DNA of 64,000 nucleotides from Bolinopsis microptera (lineage: Eukaryota > Ctenophora > Tentaculata > Lobata > Bolinopsidae): the NCBI RefSeq assembly GCF_026151205.1, contig NC_087077.1:7307983-7371982 (forward strand), in the 5' to 3' direction. Every line of letters begins with the position of its first letter. Position 1 is the stretch's first letter. The notes under the pieces are model-generated. The model had not been told where the DNA came from, did no database searches, and saw nothing but the letters and a program-made list of their open reading frames with translations. Positions 1 to 9,280 of the stretch are shown here, one piece after another. A program made the position numbers and the translations under genes.

Positions 1-2607
1 AACTGACTAATTGGTTTCTGGGAAACAATTTCATCCAATCTGTCAAATTTGTGTTCAGAAAATTTCATATTTGAAAATGGGACAGGATTTTGAAAATTCA
101 ACTTTTTGTTTTGTTAAGCTTTTTGTTCTGGGCTTCCTCCGACCGAAATCAAACTTCCAGCACCTCAATCGTGTCATTTGGCATCTACAGTTGACTTACT
201 AATTGGTTGCAGGTGAAAAAATCAGTAAAAACTGTAAAATTTCGGTCCTGGAAATTTCATCTTCAAAAACTGAAAATGGGACAGAGATTGGGACAATGTG
301 ATTTTACAATTTTATTCGGGATTTTGACTCCCAGTACCTCAATTTGGTTTCATAACATCATCAATTAACTGACTAATTGGTTTCTGGGAAACAATTTCAT
401 CCAATCTGTCAAATTTGTGTTCAGAAAATTTCATATTTGAAAATGGGACAGGATTTCGAAAATTCAACTTTTTGTTTTGTTAAGCTTTTTGCTCTGGGCT
501 CCCTCCGACCGAAATAAAACTTACAGCACCTTAATCGTGTCATTTGGCATCTACAGTTGACTTACTAATTGGTTGCAGATGAAAAAATCAGTCAAAACTG
601 TAAAATTCTGGTCCTTGAAATTTCATCTTCAAAAACTGAAAATGGGACAGAGATTGGGACAATATGATTTTACAATTTTGTTCGGGATTTTGACTCCCAG
701 TACCTCAATTTGGTTTCATAACATCATCAATTAACTGACTAATTGGTTTCTGGGAAACAATTTCATCCAATCTGTCAAATTTGTGTTGAACAGAAAATTT
801 CATATTTGAAAATGGGACAGGATTTTGAAAATTCAACTTTTTGTTTTGTTAAGCTTTTTGTTCTGGGCTTCCTCCGACCGAAATCAAACTTCCAGCACCT
901 TAATCGTGTCATTTGGCATCTCAAGTTGACTTACTAATTGGTTGCAGGTGAAAAAATCAGTCAAAACCTGTAAAATTTCGTTCCTGGAAATTTCATCTTC
1001 AAAAACTGAAAATGGGACAGAGATTGGGACAATATGATTTTACAATTTTGTTCGGGATTTTGACTCCCAGTACTTCAATTTGGTTTCATAACATCATCAA
1101 TTAACTGACTAATTGGTTTCTGGGAAACAATTTCATCCAATCTGTCAAATTTGTGTTCAGAAAATTTCATATTTGAAAATGGGACAGGATTTTGAAAATT
1201 CAACTTTTTGTTTTGTTAAGCTTTTTGTTCTGGGCTTCCTCCGACCGAAATCAAACTTCCAGCACCTCAATCGTGTCATTTGTCATCTCAAGTTGACTTA
1301 CTAATTGGTTGCAGGTGAAAAAATCAGTCAAAACTGTAAAATTTCGGTCCCGGAAATTTCATCTTCAATAACTGAAAATGGGACAGAGATTGGGACAATA
1401 TGATTTTACAATTTTATTCGGGATTTTGACTCCCAGTACCTCAATTTGGTTTCGACTAACATCATCAATTAACTGACTAATTGGTTTCTGGGAAACAATT
1501 TCATCCAATCTGTCAAATTTGTGTTCAGAAAATTTCATATTTGAAAATGGGACAGGATTTTGAAAATTCAACTTTTTGTTTTGTTAAGCTTTTTGTTCTG
1601 GGCTTCCTCCGACCGAAATCAAACTTCCAGCACCTCAATCGTGTCATTTGGTATCTACAGTTGACTTACTAATTGGTTGCAGGTGAAAAAATCAGTCAAA
1701 ACCGTAAAATTTCGGTTCTGGAAATTTCATCTTCAAAAACTGAAAATGGGACAGAGATTGAGACAATATGATTTTACAATTTTATTCGGGATTTTGACTC
1801 CCATTACCTCAATTTGGTTTCATAACATCATCAATTAACTGACTAATATGTTTCTGGGAAACAATTTTATCCAATCTGTCAAATTTGTGTTCAGAAAATT
1901 TCATATTTGAAAATGGGACAGGATTTTGAAAATTCAACTTTTTGTTTTGTTAAGCTTTTTGTTCTGCGCTTCCTCGGACCGAAATCAAACTTCCAGCACC
2001 TCAATCGTGTCATTTGGCATCTACAGTTGACTTACTAATTGGTTGCAGGTGAAAAAATCAGTCAAAACTGTAAATTTCGGTCCTGGAAATTTCATCTTCA
2101 ATAACTGAAAATGGGACAGAGATTGGGACAATATGATTTTACAATTTTATTCGGGATTTTGACTCCCAGTACCTCAATTTGGTTTCGAATAACATCATCA
2201 ATTAACTGACTAATTGGTTTCTGGGAAACAATTTCATCCAATCTGTCAAATTTGTGTTCAGAAAATTTCATATTTGAAAATGGGACAGGATTTTGAAAAT
2301 TCAATTTTTTGTTTTGTTAAGCTTTTTGCTTTGGGCTTCCTCCGACCGAAATCAAACTTCCAGCACCTCAATCGTGTCATTTGGCATCTTTAGTTGACTT
2401 ACTAATTGGTTGCAGGTGAAAAAATCAGTCAAAACTGTAAAATTTCGGTCCTGGAAATTTCATCTTCAAAAACTGAAAATGGGACAGAGATTGGGACAAT
2501 ATGATTTTACAATTTTGTTCGGGATTTTGACTCCCAGTACCTCAATTCGGTTTCATAACATCATCAATTAACTGTCTAATTGGTTTCTGGGAAACAATTT
2601 CATCCAA
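1..2607. repeat. Dimeric ~367 bp satellite array
   Basis: Tandem monomers begin with AACTGACTAATTGG at 1, 367, 733, 1103, 1471, 1837, 2204 and 2570, giving periods of 366-370 bp: seven full units and a truncated eighth. The array runs off the left edge. Each unit is itself two related halves. The A half starts with AACTGACTAATTGGTT and the B half, about 188 bp later, starts with TTGACTTACTAATTGGTTG; both contain a GAAAATGGGACAG block. Units differ by a few percent. The repeated 63-68 codon open frames within it are by-products of the repeat and are not called as genes. Confidence 0.95.
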
Positions 2608-2779
2608 ACTAACTATTAGATCGAAGTATCGGGAAGAGTAATATTTCTAATGAAAGTTAGAGAGATTGTTCACATGAAATTGAAAGATTGAAAATTTAGA
2701 GGGAGCAAAGGTGTCTAGAGTAAGATAAGATTTTCATGGACTGGTAGTTCAAATCGAAAATTTTTTAATTAAGTTACAG

Positions 2780-2784
<5 letters not shown>

Positions 2785-2814
<30 letters not shown>

Positions 2815-2881
2815 GAGGCTGGGCCAAGATAGCCCACGAGAGGATAGCATTGAGATGCTCTGCCTACCTCTGGGGTGTGGC
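2785..2881 (-). mobile_element. Short retroposed (SINE-like) insertion with poly(A) tail
   Basis: A 97 bp segment starts with about 26 T (a poly(A) tail on the minus strand) and continues with a non-repetitive ~70 bp body. It is flanked by a perfect 13 bp direct repeat AGTTACAGTAGCT at 2772-2784 and 2882-2894. Poly(A) plus a target-site duplication of this length is the signature of LINE-mediated retroposition. The body is too short to say whether it is a SINE, a truncated LINE 3' end or a processed RNA. Confidence 0.8.
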
Positions 2882-2894
2882 AGTTACAGTAGCT

Positions 2895-3440
2895 GCAAAA
2901 AGCACAAAGGCAGAGATGAGAAAGCTGAAAAAATAGAAGAACATAAAATTTAAGATATGAAAGGTAAAAAATGTCTACTATTTAATTCTAGAGCCTACGC
3001 AATATGAATAGGCAAATTATATAGTTCTAGACTTTACTTTTTATTTAGATAGGCACTCTGTCATCGCCATAGGAACTTTTTTCGTTAATTCTTTTTTAAA
3101 ACCAAGCCGATTTTCATTAACTGAGGTATACTTTTCTTATTTTTAAACAGCATGAGCAAGTTTTATATATTGATAAAATGTTACAATTTATATGGACACG
3201 TTCATTTAAGTTTGAGGATATTAGTAAACCAAAATAATAGCGTTTTTGACGATAGTGGCTTAATTTTAACATCTATTAATCTAGCGTGTTCAGAAGTTCT
3301 GAACATTAGCCACGTGACCCATACTCCCATATGCACTACTCAGAAATAAAATGTATTGTTGTTAGGAAGGTGCTTGGCCGGATATCATAACAATGATTTC
3401 GGCTCATCATGATAGCATGAACAATGAAACGTCGAGAAAA
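2895..3440. other. Non-coding stretch, nothing recognised
   Basis: AT-rich sequence without a convincing gene, repeat or RNA. Short open frames lack any family resemblance or codon pattern. Confidence 0.6.
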
Positions 3441-3461
3441 GTGTTTTCCAGGAAAAAATGT

Positions 3462-3616
3462 CAAGGGGGAGGAGGGGGGTCAGTCCATGATTACTTAATA
3501 TTGCTGTCCTAAGAGGAGGGGGGGTTGGGTCTTGATTACGGTTGATTGGTTGATTACGGAGGGGGGGAGGGGGAAAAATTGCTAAAATATTGATTACGTA
3601 ATATGTGAACGACCCC
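3462..3616. mobile_element. Truncated Harbinger-type MITE (GGGGTCGTTCACATATTACG family)
   Basis: The right end reads, on the minus strand, GGGGTCGTTCACATATTACG, and is followed inward by G/C homopolymer runs and repeated TGATTACGG blocks. The same order of blocks occurs in the complete copy at 13670-13969. No matching left terminus is visible, so this copy is truncated or decayed on its left side. Confidence 0.65.
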
Positions 3617-4024
3617 ATATGTATCATTCTATCACATTCCCGATTGAATACGTATAGCTATTACATAAAAATGTCAAATAGATAATCTATCAAACAGATT
3701 ACAAATTATTTTAAATAAATAGCGATATAATTATAAATGGAATTACATCCAGATTGGAGTATAGCTGTTCTTCTTGTAATCCAAGTGTACGTTACTCAGC
3801 CATTTTTGTAAAAAAAATATAGTTCGCCTATATAACGCTCAGTGTATTATTTTAATGAAATATTAATTAAATGGCACCAAATCATTCCCGATTTAAAGTT
3901 TCAATATAAAAGCTACCTATATAATGTTTAAAAAGGGAAATAAATTATTACAAATATTCATGCTCCAATTTCGACCAATCAAATCAATTTAATAATCAAC
4001 GAATTAAATAAAGAGATACAGCAG

Positions 4025-5731
4025 TTAATGTTCAAACAGAAATTTTCTATCCTGAAAATATCTGGCTAGCATGATATTATACGGCTCATAAAAATTCCTT
4101 AATTTCTGCCGTGTCTGCTTCAACATATCACCTTTAAGTACATCACCGTTATGCCTTGTATTCTCTATCTTACTTTGCTCTAAAAACGCATTTAACTCAC
4201 CAACGTCCACTTGAACCTCGAGAAACTCAAACACTCTCTCCAGTGTTCCAGCCATGTTCCGACTGTACTCTTCCAAAGTTATCACTAGAAGATAATCTCC
4301 GAAGTTTTCACTCCAGTCTTGCAAAAAACAAATGTACAAACCTAGGCTCAGCTGGGTCTGTACACTGTTCTCCGTGCTAAAACTACAGTGTCTCAGATCA
4401 CGAGTTTTAAGGCAGGACTGGAACCTATTCATTTCAACCTTCACGTGTTTGTCGAAAGTGTCCGGAGTCCTCTTCTCCCCTCTATCAAAGTACAGATAAT
4501 CTGACCAGAGTCGTTCAACAGGATCACGGACCATGGCGATTACCTTAGCTTGTGGGGAGACAAAATGTATGATATCAGCGTTAGTGTACGGAGGGTTAGT
4601 GGCCCAGGGGTACCTTGTCTCCCACTCCCTATGATCCGAAAGCAGGATAGGTGTCCCATCTAATATGATCGCTCCGTGATTATCCTTCATCTCAATGTTC
4701 GTCATTCTCCCTGTAAAACTGTCAAATGTTTCCTTGTTTCTGTGTCCAGGCAGATACAACCCTGCTTTCCTCCCCACTCTACTCCTCGACCAGTACATAT
4801 TTTCCTTTCCCGTTGGAGGCTTTAATATATTCGGGTGCCATTCTAATTTTGCGAATAGGTCTGTTGTTCCGCACTTCGGCATACCGGCTATGTACGCACC
4901 AGGAAGGCACCTTAAAGTTTCTGTTTTACCATTCCAACAGAAACTCTTGTAATCAGAGAGAAAACCAGTGTCTGGTAAAAGGGATATAATATCGTCTGAT
5001 TCCTTTATCATTGCTGGTAAATACTTCTTGTGACGTTCCAGTTTTAAGATAGGAAGGTCTGTGAGTTTTGGCTCCACGACATTTTCTGATGATGAGTTTG
5101 ATGTTTTCTGATTAGACTGAAGTTTAGGTGTCTGTTTCATAACGTTCAAATCGGACGTTACATCATCGAGCTGACCTCGCTTCTCTGAAGATGAATCTAA
5201 AACGGTGATATATTGTGGGTTATCTGAGGATATAGATCGTGGTGTACCTTCTATTGCATTGTGCCTCAGCACAATGCATGAGAGGATAACAACTAAAACT
5301 ATGATTATGATTCCACCGCGTACCTGAAATTGAATACATCAGACAACCTTAATCAGTAAACTCATGATGGTTATTAGTTATTACTAATACTATCCTTGAA
5401 ACAAAATACCAATTATCCACTAGAGAAGATAATTTTAAGATTTTATGTTAAGCAAAACCTTGCATTTCAACAAGTAGTTTGGCGAAATCAAAATTAGGAT
5501 AGAAATATACTGATCACTTTGCAAATCAATTAACAGATATTAACATGAGGCGACTGCAACTAAAAATGCAAAAAAGAATCGAGCGAATGAGAAAAACATG
5601 AATATGTACTTATTAAAACAGCAATTGATAATTAAATTAAACTAAATCATGTTATTATTTATATGAGTATCAAGTTATATGTAGCATATTACTTAGTTAC
5701 ATTAATAACTTACACAATATGTTGATATCAT
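4025..5731 (-). CDS. Carbohydrate sulfotransferase 15-like Golgi sulfotransferase
   Basis: The main exon (5323 down to 4025, stop included) encodes a sulfotransferase that should move sulfate from PAPS to a glycan, most likely a GalNAc-containing glycosaminoglycan as in CHST15/GalNAc4S-6ST. The PAPS 5'-phosphosulfate loop is AGMPKCGTTDLF (about residues 152-163 of the model). The 3'-phosphate motif is VIAMVRDPVERLWSDY (about 267-282), followed by a Cys-rich segment and a C-terminal helix-rich end typical of the family. The longest frame without splicing begins at a GTG (5272), but the frame stays open upstream to a splice acceptor at 5324-5325 and encodes a hydrophobic signal-anchor (GGIIIIVLVVILSCIVL). 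A perfect donor GTAAGT at 5713-5708 follows ATG-ATA-TCA-ACA-TAT-TGT (5731-5714) in the same phase 0, so I propose exon 1 = 5714-5731, a 390 bp intron and a 438-residue type II protein. Family assignment is firm; exon 1 is inferred. Confidence 0.85.
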
Positions 5732-6606
5732 GCGTACATCTGTAGCCAGCAGCGTTAGTTGTGTGCAGCTACCTAGTTGTGCTGCTGCAATATCATGTCA
5801 TTCTGAGAGTGAGAGTCGAGAGATTGCTTTGTTTAATATAAATAGTACCTAGGCAATTTGACGCGTGGTTGACGCACGTAAACTTTTAGATTGCAAAGAT
5901 CATTAACTAACAGTAGCTGAGTAGCAGACCTACTTTCAACTAAATAAATGGCCCCTCAACTAAATAAATTGTCATTTCCCATGTTTAAGCAATGAGCCTG
6001 TACTTTCATCTAAGCATATATAAAACGGACGAAAAGCTTAAATTGGGTTATGTGACAATCATGTTTTTAGATCAAAACATCAAAAAGTTCAGAAATATCA
6101 AAAGCTGTAGCAACTAACAACTCAAATTCGTCGAACAACAGGGATGTTCTTATCTGCACTAAGTTTTACGTTTTCGTCTTTAGAGGAAACAGTATGAGTA
6201 ATGGCCCAAAAACCAAAAAGCTATTATTATTTATACGTTAACGTATATCTGGAAATTTAAGGACTGATTAAATAAAAGTGCACAAGAACAAATCAACTGA
6301 TAAAACTATCAAAAGTATCGCAAATAACGCATGATCCTTGGAGAGCATACCTGCTAACCAGAATTTATGTACGAGGAACAGTTCGTGTAATATAACACAT
6401 ATTGATCATTGCCATAACAACGGGGATCATATTACTTTAACAAACGGCCAACTCCTTACCCTGTAATAAAACATGACCAGTTAATAATAGTATTCCTTGA
6501 AAAACTAGATGTTGTTCACCGCACTTCGCTCTATTTTGAATATCAAGTACCCAGGAGTTACAATGGAGTTTTGAGCTTTAGTTATTTGTTTTAAGGAAAA
6601 CACTAC
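5732..6606. other. Region upstream of the sulfotransferase gene
   Basis: AT-rich non-coding DNA between two divergently arranged genes. It should contain the sulfotransferase promoter and 5' UTR just above 5731. No clear TATA box, repeat or RNA gene was identified. Confidence 0.5.
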
Positions 6607-7410
6607 CAGGTATTTTCAATAATGCCTGTGTTAAGACCTTTTTTTCAAACTTTGAAGCAAAGTCTTTAAATTTATGACCGTTTTGAAATCCTTTTATCAA
6701 ACTTTGAAGGCTCATCATCTGTTTGATTGTGAACAATGGCAAATGGAGCGGACCACGGGACCATATGTCACGTGGAAAGACTCAAACACACGTGACGCCG
6801 ATGCCTGCAGATTGTTTCATGTTCAGCGCCAACAGATTTTTTAGAAGTGCATGTTTCAACTTGATATTTTTTTGCGAACTAAAATGTCGTCCAAAAAACT
6901 TACAATCATTGCAACAGCAATAATAAGCCTCCTCTCTGTCGTATACACTTTGAAGAGAAACCACAACTGTGTCACATAACACAACTGTGTCACATAACAC
7001 ACAACGTGGCATGTATCCGCTGTTCAACGAAACATGCAAGTTCAAGAAATTAGAAATAGATTGCTTTCTGCTGCGTCACACAAACATGTATAAAGACTTC
7101 TTGCCAAATATAGCACAACTGCCAGCTATAGTTCTAAAGCTATTATACCGAAACCGTCATTGTAAGATGGCTTTTATGCCAAACAAGCGTTCAAGCGTTG
7201 TCAAGCTCAAACAAATTATCGTCACGCACCACCTCAGATAACAGTAGAATAATGTGGGTAATTTTGGGGTTACGTCAATGACACTCAATGTGAAGTGGTT
7301 CATGTGTTAAGTATAATATCATTTTACATACTCGTAAACATATTGTAACCATTAAGCAGGCTTGTTCACTATTGAGGTGTGATGGTTTTGTGACTACTCT
7401 CTACAGCATA
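6607..7410 (+). pseudogene. Gutted tandem copy of the PAN/sushi GPI-protein gene
   Basis: 6607-7010 matches 7818-8170 (the 5' flank and first codons of the intact gene at 8078), starting at CAGGTATTTT in both. 7262-7410 matches 9691-9820, the DNA just 3' of the intact gene. The copy therefore preserves both flanks but has lost nearly all the coding interior. An ATG at 6884 starts the same signal peptide (MSSKKLTIIATAIISLL...) and hits TAA at 6977-6979 after 31 codons. The stop lies within a tandem duplication of CACAACTGTGTCACATAA that is absent from the intact gene. 7011-7261 is not recognisable as the parent gene. It could still make a transcript because the promoter region is well preserved. 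Confidence 0.8.
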
Positions 7411-7513
7411 CGTATAACATATCATGTATAATCTATATTAATAATCCCAAAAATTGTGTGAGTTCGTGCGTGCGTTTGCAATTTTCAAACTATCAAGAAA
7501 ACGATAAGAGAAT

Positions 7514-7585
7514 ATTCCGGTTATGTTGGTGGCTCATAGTATGGGTAATCCTTATATCGTCAACTTCCTTACTAGGCAGGATCAG
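7514..7585 (+). pseudogene. LCAT/lysosomal phospholipase A2-like exon fragment
   Basis: One frame reads VMLVAHSMGNPYIVNFL followed by TRQDQ, which closely resembles the nucleophile-elbow segment (AHSMGN, a GXSXG motif with the catalytic Ser) of the LCAT/PLA2G15 acyltransferase family. It is followed directly by a possible donor GTTAGA at 7586. Upstream and downstream there is no further recognisable part of the enzyme, and the frame is stopped upstream. I read it as a stray exon or decayed fragment lying between the two copies of the PAN/sushi gene. The surrounding 7411-7817 is otherwise featureless. The match rests on about 24 residues, so chance cannot be excluded. Confidence 0.4.
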
Positions 7586-8077
7586 GTTAGATATATCTAT
7601 ATCAACTGTGGAGTCTGCAGTCTTTTCAGCCATGCCTTTTTTGAGATAGCTTGGGATGAACGGATTTATGATATCTTGAATAAACGAATCCTCTTTTTTA
7701 GGATCTGTATAGAAGTTAAATATAATGTGATTGTTGAAAAATGAACCGGACCACCACATATTGCCTAGAGAGTTGTCAGGTGCACTGTCAGGCGCGTCCT
7801 TTATATTATTTTAAATACAGGTATTTTTAATAATGCCTGTGTTAAAACCTTTTTGTCAAACTTTGTAGCAAAGTCTTTAAATTTATGACCGTTTTGAAAT
7901 CCTTTTATCAAACTTTGAAGGCTCATCATCTGTTTGATTGTAAACAATGAAAAATGGAGCGGACCATGTCACGTGGAAAGACTCAAACACACATGACACA
8001 GATGCCTGCAAATTGTTTAGCGCCAACAGATTTTTTAGAAGCGCATTTTTCAACTTGATATTTTTTTGCGAACAAAA

Positions 8078-9280
8078 ATGTCGTCCAAAAAACATACAAT
8101 CATTGCAACAGCAATAATTAGCCTCCTCTCTGTCGTATACACTTTGAAGAGAAATCACAACTGTGTCACACACAACGTTGTCATAAAGTCGGAGCCGTTC
8201 CTGCAGTTTAATGTTACTCCTGGTAACGAATGCCGGGAATACTGCAAGTATGAAAAGAAATGTGAGACGTTCTCGTTCAACCTAGATCGGCCGTCTGAGT
8301 GCTCTTTGTACCGGGAAGAGGGGAGCAGCCTGATCTACGAGACTGACAACGCATCCCATTTTATATTCAGGGTGAAAGACTGTGATGATCCGCTTCCAGA
8401 GTTGTCCGAGATAAACATGACCAAACAGGACAGGTTAAACGCAAAAAAGTCCTTCGTGGTTTTCCAGAGGAGCGATATATTCAGGTGTGTGGAGGTAAAC
8501 TTCACGGAAACCGAGCGATCCTCGTCCCTGGGATATCAGCTGTTCTGGACTTCAGCCTGCGAGACAGCCCAGCAGTGGGAAATTATCCCGGTCGAAGAGA
8601 AAAACATTTCAGGGTGTGCTGTGGTAAAGGTGAAGATGGACAAAGGGAACATGTGCTTCTCAGCCATAAAGCCAGATATGAGCATAACTCATTCGATCTT
8701 CGGTACAGTATCCTTACAGGCTTGTGCAAATGGTAGTGAGAATGGAGGTGACCTCAGTCAGGAGCTTCTGATGTGCCAAGAACTGGAGGGTCCATGGTCA
8801 CTCAGGCAGTATCCTAACTTTCTTACTCTCACTCTACCCATCATTACTTCCCTCAACTGGCTGAGCAGAATAACATTGTCCTCCATCGATATTGTAACTG
8901 GCAAGGAGCTTGAAATGCTTCAAAATGTCCCTTGTAAGGAGATCAGTGTGACAGAAGGGAGTATTTTGCATGAGGAGAAAGTTCCATTTTTCCTACCAGG
9001 AGAGACCATCACAGTTACTTGCAACAAAGGGTTTGGGATGAAGGTCTCCCCAGGAAAATACGATCAAGAATTTACGACAAATTGCTCAGGTTCCAGGATC
9101 CCGTTAGTGTGCCAGTCACTGCTAGGAGAATTTTATGTGTCACTGGCACAGACTTCTCCAAATTTGGTACAGAATAATGTCAGTCAGGTTCAGATGGATT
9201 CAAAAAGCTCTGAAAGTTCTATGACCGTAGAATTGTTGTTGCTCCTGGCATGTCTTTCCACCTCTCTGATGAGTCTTTGA
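8078..9280 (+). CDS. Extracellular PAN/beta-trefoil-like/sushi protein with GPI-type tail
   Basis: A single open exon of 400 codons. The ATG at 8078 is chosen over the in-frame upstream TTG at 8066 because the same ATG is conserved in the damaged duplicate at 6884. The order visible is: a hydrophobic signal sequence (residues 7-22); an apple/PAN-like Cys module (about 29-102, Cys 29, 52, 56, 62, 75, 102); a middle region with a QQW motif (165-167) and spaced Cys that looks like a ricin-type beta-trefoil; a sushi/CCP-like module with four Cys (286, 315, 336, 345); a Ser-rich spacer; and a hydrophobic C-terminus (384-400) with no cytoplasmic tail, as expected for a GPI anchor signal. Several NXT/S sites fit a secreted glycoprotein. 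The role is unknown; adhesion or glycan binding is inferred from the modules only. Confidence 0.75.
   Translation: MSSKKHTIIATAIISLLSVVYTLKRNHNCVTHNVVIKSEPFLQFNVTPGNECREYCKYEKKCETFSFNLDRPSECSLYREEGSSLIYETDNASHFIFRVKDCDDPLPELSEINMTKQDRLNAKKSFVVFQRSDIFRCVEVNFTETERSSSLGYQLFWTSACETAQQWEIIPVEEKNISGCAVVKVKMDKGNMCFSAIKPDMSITHSIFGTVSLQACANGSENGGDLSQELLMCQELEGPWSLRQYPNFLTLTLPIITSLNWLSRITLSSIDIVTGKELEMLQNVPCKEISVTEGSILHEEKVPFFLPGETITVTCNKGFGMKVSPGKYDQEFTTNCSGSRIPLVCQSLLGEFYVSLAQTSPNLVQNNVSQVQMDSKSSESSMTVELLLLLACLSTSLMSL

Noticed and set aside
11-2304. Repeated 63-68 codon frames (MVSGKQFHPICQICVQ... type)
   Set aside because: They recur once per satellite unit, use non-ATG starts in most units, and have no family features.
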